This document shows, piece after piece, positions 24,480-33,697 of a stretch of 64,000 bases of DNA (position 1 is its first letter; every line of letters begins with the position of its first letter). The DNA is from VBCG01 sp044226535. GTDB taxonomy: Bacteria; Pseudomonadota; Gammaproteobacteria; Burkholderiales; Casimicrobiaceae. The notes beneath the pieces were generated by a model that searched no databases, was not told where the DNA came from, and saw only the letters and a program-made list of their open reading frames with translations. The stretch covers positions 1 to 64,000 of the forward strand of contig JBGAGT010000010.1 in assembly GCA_044226535.1 (NCBI GenBank). The letters run 5' to 3'. Made by a program: the position numbers and the translations under genes.

Positions 24480-27400
24480 TTACCTCGCGCGCGTGCTCCT
24501 CGCGCGGGAAGCCCGGCGGCGCGCGAAGGCGCTCCCCGCCAGCAACACGGCGAGTGCCGCGAGCGCCGCCTCACCCAGTGCGGGCACCGGCTCCGGCGGG
24601 GTGACCGGCGGCGGCGGGTTCTCGCCCGGCGTGCCGCTCGAGGACCCGCCGTTGTTGCCGCCGTTGGGATCGATTTCGTTGACGGTCGTCACCGTGGCCT
24701 CGTTGGTGAGCGGCGTCGGCCCCTGGTACGGGTTCGGCACATGGGCCGTGATGGTGACCACCGCGCTGCCGTCGACCGGGATCGTCCCCAGGGTGCAGGT
24801 GACCGTGTTCGACGCGTTGACGCAACCGGCGCTGGCGCTGACGAAGGTCAGCGGCGAGGGCAGCGCATCGACCACCTGGGCGCCGGTGCTGGGGTTGGGA
24901 CCGAGGTTGGTCACCGTCAAGGTGTAGGTGATGTTGGTTCCCGGCGTGATGTCGGCGGGACCCTCCTTGCCCAGCGACAGGTCGGCGGTGCGCCGCGTCG
25001 TGGTGGCCTCGATCGCCTGGTTGTTGCCATACTGGGTCTCGGGCTCGTCGACCGACACGTTGACGGTGTTGAACGTGGTGCCCGACACCCCCGATGTCAC
25101 CGATTCGGCGCGCTCGTCGTAGGCGATCTGGATGCTGTCGCCGGCCGCGATGCCGGGGAACGTGCAATCGAGCGTGCCCGAGGTCGCCCCGATCGCGGGC
25201 TGCGTGCAGCTACCCCCCGGCGGCGTGATCGTCAGGTTGCCCTGGTAGCTGAACGTGGCGGTCGGCGACTGCGAGGGGAAGGTATCGACGACGTGCAAGT
25301 TGGTGCCGTAGGACGGCCCCGAATTGCTGACGGTAATGGTGTAGCGCGTCGTCGCATTGAGCGCGATGGGGTCCGCGCTGTCGACCTTGTTGACCAGGAT
25401 GTCGAGCAGCGGCGCGGCCACCGGCGTGTCCAGCGAGGTCGAGTTGTTGTTCTCGTCGCTGTCCAGCGTGTCGCTGGTGGTCGAGGCGGTGTTGGTGATG
25501 GTGCCCCCCGCCAGCGTCGCCAGCGGGCGCACGACGATGGTCTGCGTCTGCTGGGCGCCGGCGTTGATGGTCGCCCAGGTGCAGGTGATGGTCCCGCCCG
25601 TCGCCCCGACCGCCGGCGTGGTGCACGAGGCACCGCCAGTCGCCGAATGCGAGAGGAACACGGCATCGGCCGGCAGCGGATCGGTGGTGACCACGTTCAC
25701 CGCGTTCGACGGCCCGTTGTTCCGGGTGGTCAGCACGTAGGTGAGCGGCGCGCCGCCGTGCACCGGCGACGGCGTCGCGGCCTTGGTGACCTGCATGTCG
25801 GCCACCGCGATCACCTGCACCGGCACCGTCGACGTGTTGTTGGTGCGGCTGGGGTCGCCGACCTCGGTGGAGTTCACGGTGCCGGTGTTGTTGCGCGTGC
25901 CGGTCGCCGCGATCGACGGACGGACCTTGATGGTCACCACCGCGTCGGCGCCGTTGGCGAGCGTCGGCACCGTGCAGTTGACCGTGGTCGACGTCACGTT
26001 CGACGGGCCCGCGGGGGTGCAGGTGCCGGTGCCCGTGGTGACCGCCGCCGAGATGAGGCCCGGCTTGGCCACGCTCGACGCGAGGCTCGCCAGCGCGTCG
26101 CTGATCACGACGTTGGTCGCGTCGCCGGGGCCGGCGTTGTGCACGCTGAGCGTGTAGGTGAGCTCGTCGCCCGCGTTCACCGGGTCCGGCGAGACGGTCT
26201 TGACGATCGACAGGTCGGCCTCGCTGCCGCCCGGCGTCGAGGTGACCCCGACCGAGCCGCAATTGTTGTCGTTGTCGTCCTCGGGCCCGGTGCCCGTCAT
26301 CGCGCCGCAGGCCTCGTTGGTGAGCGTGCCCGTGGCCGTCGCCTGCGCGTTGAAGTTGATCGCCGGGAAGTTGGTGTTGGCGGCGACGTTCGCGGTCAGG
26401 GTGCGGGTGCACTGGAAGCTCAGCGCGCCGGCTGCCGGCAATGTCAGCGTGTCGCAGGTCCAGCCCGTGCCCGCGGGCTGCGAGATCACGGTGATGCCCG
26501 CGGGAACGTCGTCGGTGATCGTCACGACCTGCCCCGCCACCATCGGCAAGGGGCCGTTGTTGCGCGGCGTGATCGTGTAACCGAAGGTCTGCCCCGGCAC
26601 CACCGCGGCCAGCGAGCGCGTCTTGGAGACCGTGAGGTCGGCGCTGTTGCTGCCCGTCACGTTCACGCTGGAGCTGTTGTTGCCCGGCACGGGATCGTCC
26701 TCGGGCCCTTCGATGGTGGCGATGTTGCCGATCGTCCCGGTGTCGTTCACCGTGGCGACGATCTGGATCGTGGGCATGTTGGCGAAGTTGTCGCCGAGGT
26801 ACGGTCCCGTCATCGTGCAGGTCACCGTGGGCACCACGTATTCGCAGTCCCAGGACGGATCGGACGGCGTCACCGACACGAAGCTCACGCCCGCGGGCAG
26901 CGTGTCCGTCACGACGATCAGGTGGTCACCGGTCGAGCCGGGCGGCACGCCGCCCTCAAGCCGCGGCGTCAGCGTATAGGTGACGTTGCTGCCCACCGCC
27001 ACGGTGGCGGGCGACGCGGTCTTGGTGATCCTGAGGTCCGTGCTCCCGCCCTCGATCGACGTGTCGACCGTCGCCTCGTTGTTGGCGAGGTTGCCGTCGG
27101 GCATCGAGGCGCTGACGTCGAAGGCCGCGGTGATCGTGCCGTCGACGTTGGCCACGGCGTTGACGGTGATCGGCGGGTCGCTCGCGCCGCTCGCCAGCGC
27201 GCCGGTGCGCGTGCAGGCGATGGTCTCGCCGTTACAGGCCGGATACGACGACGGCCCGCTGCAGCTCCAGCCGCTACCCGTGGGCGCCGCCATGACGCAG
27301 GCGCCTTCGGGGACCTCAAACGACACCGTCCGCGTGTCCGACGCCTCGAGGTCGTTCGGGCCGTTGTTCCTGGCGACGAGCTCGTAGCTGAACTGCTGGC

Positions 27401-27914
27401 CGGCGTCGACCGGCGCGGCCGGCCCGGTCGCGACGAGCTCCATGTCGGCGGCTTTGTTGACGGTCGTGTCCTCGGGAATGTCGAGGTTGTTGGAGGTGTT
27501 GGGATCGGGAAGGTCCGAGCTCGCGCTGAAGATGCTCTGGTACACGCCTTCCGTGGGGAAGCGGACGTGGATGGTCACCGTCTGGTTGCCGGGATAGGCG
27601 ATCGCGCCGATCGGGCAGGTGAGCGTCGGGGCGTTGAACGTGCAGGAGCCCTGCGTGGCCGAGGAGTCGAGGTAGGTCGCGCCCGTCGCGAGCTGCATCG
27701 TCAGCGTGGCGCCGGTCGTGCCGGTGGGACCGTTGTTGTCGACGCGCACCGTGTAGGTGAACACGCCTCCCGCAGGACCGGGATCCGGCGCGTCGTCGAT
27801 GTTGACGACGAGGTCGGCCTGCTGCGCGAACGCCGATGCGCTGAAACCGAGTGCGGCAACCACGAAAGCGCGCGCGACACGCGCGCGAAGACAGACCCCC
27901 AGCAACTCCAACAT
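24480..27914 (-). CDS. DUF11 repeat surface protein with IPTL-CTERM-like anchor
   Basis: A 1144-residue exported protein. A signal peptide (about 1-30, ending AFAQ) is followed by eight DUF11 (beta-sandwich) repeats of about 120-140 residues. Each opens with a pattern like ADLxVxKxxxPxxVxxGxxxxYTL and contains NxGP and a xDxLP turn. A Gly/Ser/Pro spacer leads to a C-terminal sorting signal: VPALGEAALAALAVLLAGSAFARRRA (Pro-Glu-like motif, membrane helix, Arg cluster), close to IPTL-CTERM. It is likely a surface or exopolysaccharide-associated adhesin. A good sigma-70 promoter and a hairpin leader precede it. Confidence 0.88.
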   Translation of the reverse strand: MLELLGVCLRARVARAFVVAALGFSASAFAQQADLVVNIDDAPDPGPAGGVFTYTVRVDNNGPTGTTGATLTMQLATGATYLDSSATQGSCTFNAPTLTCPIGAIAYPGNQTVTIHVRFPTEGVYQSIFSASSDLPDPNTSNNLDIPEDTTVNKAADMELVATGPAAPVDAGQQFSYELVARNNGPNDLEASDTRTVSFEVPEGACVMAAPTGSGWSCSGPSSYPACNGETIACTRTGALASGASDPPITVNAVANVDGTITAAFDVSASMPDGNLANNEATVDTSIEGGSTDLRITKTASPATVAVGSNVTYTLTPRLEGGVPPGSTGDHLIVVTDTLPAGVSFVSVTPSDPSWDCEYVVPTVTCTMTGPYLGDNFANMPTIQIVATVNDTGTIGNIATIEGPEDDPVPGNNSSSVNVTGSNSADLTVSKTRSLAAVVPGQTFGYTITPRNNGPLPMVAGQVVTITDDVPAGITVISQPAGTGWTCDTLTLPAAGALSFQCTRTLTANVAANTNFPAINFNAQATATGTLTNEACGAMTGTGPEDDNDNNCGSVGVTSTPGGSEADLSIVKTVSPDPVNAGDELTYTLSVHNAGPGDATNVVISDALASLASSVAKPGLISAAVTTGTGTCTPAGPSNVTSTTVNCTVPTLANGADAVVTIKVRPSIAATGTRNNTGTVNSTEVGDPSRTNNTSTVPVQVIAVADMQVTKAATPSPVHGGAPLTYVLTTRNNGPSNAVNVVTTDPLPADAVFLSHSATGGASCTTPAVGATGGTITCTWATINAGAQQTQTIVVRPLATLAGGTITNTASTTSDTLDSDENNNSTSLDTPVAAPLLDILVNKVDSADPIALNATTRYTITVSNSGPSYGTNLHVVDTFPSQSPTATFSYQGNLTITPPGGSCTQPAIGATSGTLDCTFPGIAAGDSIQIAYDERAESVTSGVSGTTFNTVNVSVDEPETQYGNNQAIEATTTRRTADLSLGKEGPADITPGTNITYTLTVTNLGPNPSTGAQVVDALPSPLTFVSASAGCVNASNTVTCTLGTIPVDGSAVVTITAHVPNPYQGPTPLTNEATVTTVNEIDPNGGNNGGSSSGTPGENPPPPVTPPEPVPALGEAALAALAVLLAGSAFARRRASRARSTRAR

Positions 27915-27916
27915 GC

Positions 27917-27951
27917 GTAGCCCCCAACCGTCGCCCCAGACGTTGGGCTAC
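27917..27951 (-). promoter_or_regulatory. Hairpin in the leader of the DUF11 gene
   Basis: On the minus strand GTAGCCCAAC and GTTGGGGGCTAC can pair with about 13 nt between them, ending 2 nt upstream of the ATG. It would cover the presumed ribosome site, so it could hold translation off. The leader is about 110 nt long from the predicted promoter. It does not fit a riboswitch class I know. Confidence 0.45.
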
Positions 27952-28032
27952 CGATTGCCATTGTCGATCCCGAGCACGCGCGCTTGCACCATGCGCAACG
28001 ACACGCACACTCCCCTGCTCGCCTGCGCCGCA

Positions 28033-28061
28033 ATTATACGAACGACGTCGCCCGGGATCAA
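28033..28061 (-). promoter_or_regulatory. Sigma-70 promoter of the DUF11 gene
   Basis: Minus strand TTGATC (28061-28056), a 17-nt spacer, and a perfect TATAAT (28038-28033). It points at the DUF11 gene 119 bp downstream. It is one of the clearest promoters in this GC-rich window. Confidence 0.7.
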
Positions 28062-28159
28062 CGCCGCGATGGGAAGAGTTCCCGCCCGATCGTGACGCGC
28101 TACACGTCGCGGCGCCCGTGGCCGCTACCTTTCGAGCTGTCGTGCACGACGTGTTGCAA

Positions 28160-29353
28160 CTAGCTGCGCGTCGCGGCCTGGGGGTCGGGGACCTGGAACA
28201 CCTCGCGCAGATAGGACACGTACGAGGGATCGTAGTCCATGGTCTTGGAGGGCTCGTCGCTGATCTTGGCCACCGGCTGGCCGTTGCAGCGGGTCATCTT
28301 GATGACGATCTGCAGCGCCTCGTAGGAGAGGTCATTGGTGAGGTTGGTGCCGATGCCGAATGCGGTCTGCGCGCGCCCGCGGAAGTGCTCGAACAGGCGG
28401 ATCGCCAGCGGCACGTCGAGGGAGTCCGAGAAGACCATCGTCTTGGTGCGCGGGTCGATGCGCATCCGCTGGTAGTGCGCGATCAGCTTCTCGCCCCACT
28501 CGAAGGGGTCGCCCGAGTCGTGGCGCACGCCGTCGAACAGCTTGCAGAAGAAGAGGTCGAAGTCGCGCAGGAAGGCGTCCATGCCGCAGACGTCGGAGAG
28601 CGCGATGCCGAGGTCGCCGCGATACTCGCGCGCCCAGGTGTTGAAGGCGAAGACCTGCGAGTCGCGCAGCCGCGGGCCCACCGCCTGGCAGGCCTGCAGG
28701 TACTCGTGCGCCATGGTGCCGAGCGGCGTGAGGCCCAGGTCCATCGCGAAGCGCACGTTGCTGGTGCCGACGAGCCGCGGCCCCGCGCCGGCCTTGAGCT
28801 CCTTCAGCACCTCGCCCTGCCACTCGCGCGAGAAGCGCCGCCGCGTGCCGTAGTCGGCGATGCGGAAGTCGGGATCGTCGACGCCGTCGACCTGGGCCAT
28901 CTTGCCGGCGAGGCGGCGTCGCCCCTCCGCGAAGTCGGGCGACGGATGCGCGCGGCGGTTGTGCACCTCCGACACGATGGCCAGCACCGGCACCTCGAAC
29001 AGGATGGTGTGCAGCCACGGTCCCTTGATGGTGATGTCGATCTCGTGCGGCGCGTCGGCGCGCGGCGCGACGCGGATGAAGCGCTCGTCGAGCCTGAAGA
29101 TCTTCAGCAGGTCGACGAAGTCGCTCTTGAAGAACCGCCAGCTGCGCAGGTAGTCGAGCTCCTCGGCGGTGAAGCCCACCGAGCAGAGCGCGCGGATCTC
29201 GTCGCGGATCTCGTCGACGCGGGGCGTGAGGTCGAGATGCGGGTTGCGGCACTTGAAGCGGTACTCGACCTGGGCGCCCGGGAAATGGTGGAGCACCACC
29301 TGCATCATGGTGAACTTGTACAGGTCGGTGTCGAGCAGCGACTCGATGATCAT
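28160..29353 (-). CDS. pncB: Nicotinate phosphoribosyltransferase
   Basis: A 397-residue PncB, which makes nicotinate mononucleotide from nicotinate and PRPP in NAD salvage. Diagnostic segments are the N-terminal LLDTDLYKFTMMQ, LVGTSNVRFA, VFAFNTWAREYRGDLGIALSD and DGVRHDSGDPFEWGEK, the last carrying the family's histidine and aspartate residues. The upstream in-frame stretch consists of translated repeat DNA (GPRLRGDD), so the ATG at 29353 is preferred. The gene is divergent from corA, separated by a repeat cluster. Confidence 0.95.
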   Translation of the reverse strand: MIIESLLDTDLYKFTMMQVVLHHFPGAQVEYRFKCRNPHLDLTPRVDEIRDEIRALCSVGFTAEELDYLRSWRFFKSDFVDLLKIFRLDERFIRVAPRADAPHEIDITIKGPWLHTILFEVPVLAIVSEVHNRRAHPSPDFAEGRRRLAGKMAQVDGVDDPDFRIADYGTRRRFSREWQGEVLKELKAGAGPRLVGTSNVRFAMDLGLTPLGTMAHEYLQACQAVGPRLRDSQVFAFNTWAREYRGDLGIALSDVCGMDAFLRDFDLFFCKLFDGVRHDSGDPFEWGEKLIAHYQRMRIDPRTKTMVFSDSLDVPLAIRLFEHFRGRAQTAFGIGTNLTNDLSYEALQIVIKMTRCNGQPVAKISDEPSKTMDYDPSYVSYLREVFQVPDPQAATRS

Positions 29354-29425
29354 CGGCGGCAGGGAAAAGGGGCTGGCGGGGGTTGCTCCCCGGATGTTAC
29401 CGCGCTCCTGCCGCCATCCCCGAGA

Positions 29426-29558
29426 GTCATCCCCGCGCAAGCGGGGACCCACCTCGTCATCCCCGCGCAAGCCCGGATCCACCACGTCATCCCCGCGCAA
29501 GCGGGGACCCACGCCCTACCCTTCCGCACCCCTGGATTCCCGCATGCGCGGGAATGAC
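29426..29558. repeat. Dispersed hairpin repeat cluster
   Basis: Three forward copies of GTCATCCCCGCGCAAG start near 29426, 29456 and 29487, and an inverted copy ends at about 29558. The first and third fold with a GCAA loop; the second is broken at its right arm (GCCCGG). The cluster separates the divergent pncB and corA genes and must lie in the upstream region of one or both. Confidence 0.9.
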
Positions 29559-29601
29559 GGGGAGATTCCCCCCCGGGCGCCGCGTCGCTATGATGCGCGC
29601 C

Positions 29602-30576
29602 ATGCTCATCAACTGCGTCGCCTACCAGGACGGCCGCAAGATCGCCGACGTCCCGGCCGAGGAGATCTCCGACTACGTCAGCCGGCCGGACTGCTTCGTT
29701 TGGGTGGCACTGGCCGATCCCGGGGATGCCGAGCTCGCGCTGATGGCCGAGGAGTTCGGCCTGCACGAGCTCGCCGTCGAGGACGCGCGCAAGGGCAACC
29801 AGGCGCCGAAAATCGAGGAGTACGGCGACATGATCTTCTGCGTCATGCGCACGGTCGAGCGCGGCCCGCCCCCCGACGAGGAGCTCGTCACCGGGCAGGT
29901 CGCCGTGTTCGTCGGGCGCAACTATGTCCTGTCGGTGCGCAAGAACACCCAGCAGGGCTTCGCGCCGGTGCGCGCACGCACCGAGCACGAGCCCGACCTC
30001 CTGCGCCGCGGGTCGGGCTATGTGTTCTACGCGCTGATGGACGCCATCGTGGACCGCTATTTCCCCGTGCTCGACGGCCTCGAGACCAAGCTCGAGGCGC
30101 TCGAAGTCGCGATGTTCAAGCGTACCCCTGGACGCCAGAGCGTCGAGGGTTTCTACGCCCTGAAGCAGGACATGATGACGCTGCGGCATGCGGTGAGCCC
30201 GCTCGCCGAGGTCGCGAGCAAGCTCTTCGGGGGCCGCGTGCCCGGCGTCTGCGTCGGCCTGCAGGAGTACTTCCGCGACGTGTTCGACCACCTGATGCGG
30301 CTCAACGCCGAGATCGAGAGCATGCGCGAAATGCTGCAGACGGCGATTTCGGTATCGCTGACGCTGATCAGCATCGCGGAGAGCGAGATCACCAAGAAGC
30401 TCGCGGCCTGGGGCGCGCTCATCACGGTTCCGACCCTCATTGCCGGCGTTTACGGGATGAACTTCGCGCACATGCCCGAGCTGTCCTGGTCCTTTGGCTA
30501 CCCGCTGGCGATCGGCGTGATGGTGGGCATCGACGCCATCCTGTGGATACGCTTCCGCCGCACCGGTTGGGTCTAG
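29602..30576 (+). CDS. corA: CorA family magnesium/cobalt transporter
   Basis: A 324-residue CorA channel. A cytoplasmic N-terminal domain (about 1-250) with long helices is followed by two C-terminal helices and the signature YGMNF (in GVYGMNFAHMPEL), which forms the ion-selectivity loop. LINCVAYQDG at the N-terminus is the typical opening, so the ATG at 29602 is preferred over two closely placed upstream ATGs. It imports Mg2+ and also Co2+ or Ni2+ in characterised members. Confidence 0.95.
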   Translation: MLINCVAYQDGRKIADVPAEEISDYVSRPDCFVWVALADPGDAELALMAEEFGLHELAVEDARKGNQAPKIEEYGDMIFCVMRTVERGPPPDEELVTGQVAVFVGRNYVLSVRKNTQQGFAPVRARTEHEPDLLRRGSGYVFYALMDAIVDRYFPVLDGLETKLEALEVAMFKRTPGRQSVEGFYALKQDMMTLRHAVSPLAEVASKLFGGRVPGVCVGLQEYFRDVFDHLMRLNAEIESMREMLQTAISVSLTLISIAESEITKKLAAWGALITVPTLIAGVYGMNFAHMPELSWSFGYPLAIGVMVGIDAILWIRFRRTGWV

Positions 30577-30660
30577 CTCCGCGCCGCCGACACCGCAGGC
30601 CGGGCATCCGCCGCGGAGCCGTAACGGCCCGCGCGCCCGCCGCGGCGCCGCCGCGCAGGC

Positions 30661-31641
30661 TCAGCGGGCCGTGCCCGGCTTCACCTCGATCACGCGCGCG
30701 CCCGCCGGCGGCGCGACCGGCCACGACGGCTGCAGCGTGACGTGGCCGATGGCGAAGCGCTCGCGAAGCATGCGCTGCGCCGCCGGGAGGGTGCGGGGCC
30801 ACAGCGCCGCGTCGGCGAGCGCGACGTGCGCCGACAGCGCCACGTCATGGCTGCCCATCTGCCAGACGTGCAGGTCGTGCACGTTGGTGACGCCGGGGAG
30901 CCGCGACAGCGCAGTGCCGATGGCCTCGTAGTCGAGGTGCGGCGGCACGCCTTCCATCAGCACCCCGGCAGTCTGGCGCAGCAGGCGCCAGGTCGAGCGC
31001 AGGATCAGCAGCGAGATGAGGATGGACAGCAGCGGGTCGACGGGCAGCCAGCCGGTGGTCGCGATCACCACGCCCGCGACGATCGCGGCCACCGAACCCA
31101 GCAGGTCGCCGACGACGTGCAGCAGCGCCGCGCGCACGTTGAGCGAGGCTTCGGCGCGCGCCAGCACCCAGGCGGCGACGAGGTTCACCAGCAGGCCCAC
31201 GGCGGCGACGACGATCACCAGCCCGCCTTCCACCGGCGTGGGCGACGCGAGGCGACGGATCGCCTCGAACACGATCGCGGCGACGATGGCGAGCATCGCC
31301 AGCGCGTTGACGAAGGCGGCGATGACCTCGGCGCGCGCGTAGCCGTAGGACGCGCGCGCCGACGGGGGCTTGCGCGCGATGCGCTGCGCGAACAGTGCGA
31401 CGCCGAGGGCCGCGGCGTCGGTGACCATGTGGCCCGCGTCGGACAGGAGCGCCAGCGAGCCCGAGAGGAAACCCCCGCCCGCCTCGACCAGCGCGAACGA
31501 CGCCGTCAGGCCGAAGGCGATGGCCAGCGCGCGCGAGGGCGCGCCGCGATGGTCGTGCGCGTGGTCGTGGCCATGCGCGTGATCGTGGCCATGCGCATGG
31601 CCCTGCACCTCCCCGCGACCTTTCCGTTTCGCGCTGCCCAT
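30661..31641 (-). CDS. Cation diffusion facilitator (zinc-type) exporter
   Basis: A 326-residue CDF-family antiporter with six helices. The N-terminus is a histidine-rich metal-binding stretch (GHAHGHDHAHGHDHAHDH, about 14-31). The metal-site motifs are HxxxD pairs: SDAGHMVTD (about 67-74) in helix II and HVVGD (175-179) in helix V. A cytoplasmic C-terminal domain follows (VHDLHVWQMGSHDVALSAH). It is CzcD/ZitB-like, most likely exporting Zn2+, possibly Cd2+ or Co2+. It stands alone, without a recognisable metal regulator. Confidence 0.93.
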   Translation of the reverse strand: MGSAKRKGRGEVQGHAHGHDHAHGHDHAHDHRGAPSRALAIAFGLTASFALVEAGGGFLSGSLALLSDAGHMVTDAAALGVALFAQRIARKPPSARASYGYARAEVIAAFVNALAMLAIVAAIVFEAIRRLASPTPVEGGLVIVVAAVGLLVNLVAAWVLARAEASLNVRAALLHVVGDLLGSVAAIVAGVVIATTGWLPVDPLLSILISLLILRSTWRLLRQTAGVLMEGVPPHLDYEAIGTALSRLPGVTNVHDLHVWQMGSHDVALSAHVALADAALWPRTLPAAQRMLRERFAIGHVTLQPSWPVAPPAGARVIEVKPGTAR

Positions 31642-31673
31642 GCGGCCATTGTGGCGCAACCGCGGGGCTCCCG

Positions 31674-32267
31674 TCACATCGTCACCCGCCCGGCGCGCGC
31701 GGGGTCGTAGGCGCGCTTGTCGGCATAGAACGCGGCGAGGCGCGCCATGTCGGCGGCGGGGTCGTCGCTGAGCTCGACATAGCCGCCGACGCCGACCTCG
31801 CGGCGCGCGTAGTCGATGAAGCCCAGCGCCACCGGCACCTTGGCCGCGCGCGCCAGATGCCAGAACCCGCTCTTCCAGCGCTCGACGCGGCTGCGCGTGC
31901 CTTCGGGCGTGATGACGAGGTGGAACGCCTCGGCTTCGTCGAAGGCCCGGCGCATGGTCTCGATGAAGCCGCTGGGCGCGCGCCGGTCGATGGGGATGCC
32001 GCCCCAGCGCCTGAACAGCGCTCCCGCGGGGCCCGCGAACAACGTGTGCTTCGCCACCCACCGGAAGTGGATGCCCACCAGCCACTTGGCGAAAAGCCCC
32101 CAGGGGAAGTCCCAGTTCGAGGTATGCGGGTAGAACACCACCACGCACTTTGCGGGAACCGGCTCCGCCAGCACCACGCGCCAGCCCGCGAGCCGCAGCG
32201 CGGCGGCGGCGAAACGTGCGCGGATGCCCCGCGCGCGCCGCGGGTCGTAGTAATCGGGAGTGGTCAC
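31674..32267 (-). CDS. PlsC-family acyltransferase
   Basis: A 197-residue acyltransferase of the 1-acylglycerol-3-phosphate (PlsC) family. The catalytic H-x4-D lies in YPHTSNWDF (H48, D53) and the substrate motif PEGTRS lies at 121-126. GGIPIDRRAPSG is the third conserved block. It probably acylates a lysophospholipid or related glycerol at the inner membrane. The length is short for PlsC but normal for its compact relatives. The GTG at 32267 is the only start that places the domain in frame after a stop-free spacer. Confidence 0.88.
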   Translation of the reverse strand: MTTPDYYDPRRARGIRARFAAAALRLAGWRVVLAEPVPAKCVVVFYPHTSNWDFPWGLFAKWLVGIHFRWVAKHTLFAGPAGALFRRWGGIPIDRRAPSGFIETMRRAFDEAEAFHLVITPEGTRSRVERWKSGFWHLARAAKVPVALGFIDYARREVGVGGYVELSDDPAADMARLAAFYADKRAYDPARAGRVTM

Positions 32268-32312
32268 GGCCCGGGGAGTGTAGTCGAACGCGCTGCCGCT
32301 AGAATCGCAGCC

Positions 32313-33026
32313 GTGGAGCCCCTTGTCGTGCAATCCCCTGCCGTGGCGCCGGTGCCGCTCGCCGATCGCATCGACGCCGCCTTGCCGCAGACGCAGTGCA
32401 CGCGCTGCGGCTACGACGATTGCCGCGCCTATGCCGATGCCGTCGCCGCAGGCGCGCCGATCGACCGCTGCCCTCCCGGCGGCGACGCGACGCTGGCGGT
32501 GCTCGCCGCGCTCACCGGCCGGCCGGTGGTGCCGCTCGACGCCTCCTGCGGCCGCCACGGACCGCTCGAGGTCGCGGTGATCGACGAGGCGCGCTGCATC
32601 GGCTGCACGCTGTGCATCGCTGCCTGCCCGGTCGACGCCATCGTCGGCGCGCAGAAGCGCCTGCACGGCGTGCTGTCCGCGCTGTGCTCGGGCTGCGAGC
32701 TCTGCATCGCACCCTGCCCCGTCGACTGCATCGCGATGCAGCCCGCAGGCCGCGCATGGTCGCAGGCCGACGCGCGCGATGCGCGCGTGCGCCACCGCGC
32801 CCGCGCGCTGCGGCTCGCCGCGGGCAACCGCCATCGCGTTCGCCGCGTCGACGGGGATGCCTCTCCGGCACCCGGCACGGACGCCGCGGCGGCCGGCGCA
32901 CGTGCAGCATCCGCCGCCGCCAGGCCTGCGACGCCCGACGCCGTGGCCGGCCACGCCGCCGAGCGGCGCAAGTCCGCCGTCGCCTCCGCGCTCGCGCGCG
33001 CACGGGCGCGTCGCAGCGCGCCATGA
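32313..33026 (+). CDS. rnfB: RnfB-like ferredoxin, orphan
   Basis: A 237-residue iron-sulphur protein. An N-terminal Fe-S domain (CTRCGYDDC...RCPPGG, about 25-60) is followed by two 4Fe-4S clusters (CIGCTLCIAACPVD and CSGCELCIAPCPVD). The C-terminal about 100 residues are Ala/Arg-rich. This is the RnfB arrangement without the N-terminal membrane helix and without the other rnf genes; in many betaproteobacteria it sits beside nth, as here. Electron transfer to a repair or maturation partner is plausible, not shown. The GTG at 32313 is the start. Its stop overlaps the nth start (ATGA). Confidence 0.88.
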   Translation: MEPLVVQSPAVAPVPLADRIDAALPQTQCTRCGYDDCRAYADAVAAGAPIDRCPPGGDATLAVLAALTGRPVVPLDASCGRHGPLEVAVIDEARCIGCTLCIAACPVDAIVGAQKRLHGVLSALCSGCELCIAPCPVDCIAMQPAGRAWSQADARDARVRHRARALRLAAGNRHRVRRVDGDASPAPGTDAAAAGARAASAAARPATPDAVAGHAAERRKSAVASALARARARRSAP

Positions 33027-33682
33027 ATCCCGCCAGGCGCCGCGCGATCTTCGAGCGCCTTCGCGCCGCCAACCCGCACCCGCGCTCCGAGCTCGAATAC
33101 GGCTCGCCCTACGAGCTGCTGGTCGCCGTCGTGCTCTCCGCGCAGGCCACCGACAAGAGCGTGAACAAGGCCACCGGGCGGCTCTTCCCCGTCGCGCGCA
33201 CGCCCGCCGCGATGGTGAAGCTCGGCGTGGAGCGGCTCACGCCCTACATCAGCTCGATCGGCCTTTTCCGCATGAAGGCGAAGAACGTCGTGGCGCTGTC
33301 GGAGCTGCTGCTGCGCGACCACGGCGGCAAGGTGCCGCAGGACCGCGAGGCGCTGGAGAAGCTGCCCGGGGTGGGGCGCAAGACCGCCAACGTCGTGCTC
33401 AACGTCGCTTTCGGGCAGCCGACCATCGCCGTCGACACCCACATTTTCCGCGTGGCGAACCGGACCGGGCTCGCGCCCGGCAAGGACGTGGCGGAGGTGG
33501 AGCGCAAGCTGGAGAAGTTCACGCCCGAGGAGTTCCGCCACGACGCGCACCACTGGCTGATCCTGCATGGGCGCTACACCTGCATCGCGCGCAAGCCCAA
33601 GTGCCCCGTGTGCATCATCCGCGACCTCTGCGAGTACCGCCACAAGACGCCCGGCGAACCGCCGCCGCTGCCGCTCGCCTGA
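33023..33682 (+). CDS. nth: Endonuclease III
   Basis: A 219-residue DNA glycosylase/AP lyase for oxidised pyrimidines. The helix-hairpin-helix LPGVGRKTA carries the catalytic Lys (K120) and the catalytic Asp is in IAVDTHIFR (D138). The 4Fe-4S cluster has C-x6-C-x2-C-x5-C spacing: C187, C194, C197, C203. The start overlaps the RnfB-like stop by 4 bp, indicating coupling. The DUF1841 gene follows 15 bp downstream. Confidence 0.96.
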   Translation: MNPARRRAIFERLRAANPHPRSELEYGSPYELLVAVVLSAQATDKSVNKATGRLFPVARTPAAMVKLGVERLTPYISSIGLFRMKAKNVVALSELLLRDHGGKVPQDREALEKLPGVGRKTANVVLNVAFGQPTIAVDTHIFRVANRTGLAPGKDVAEVERKLEKFTPEEFRHDAHHWLILHGRYTCIARKPKCPVCIIRDLCEYRHKTPGEPPPLPLA

Positions 33683-33697
33683 CCCGACGCCGCCGCC

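Noticed and set aside
27917..28032. c-di-GMP riboswitch in the DUF11 leader
   Set aside because: The conserved GEMM core words and helix arrangement are not present.
31857..32312. N-terminal extension of the RnfB-like protein
   Set aside because: The frame is antisense to the PlsC-like gene and has no conserved motif; a GTG at 32313 fits the RnfB core.
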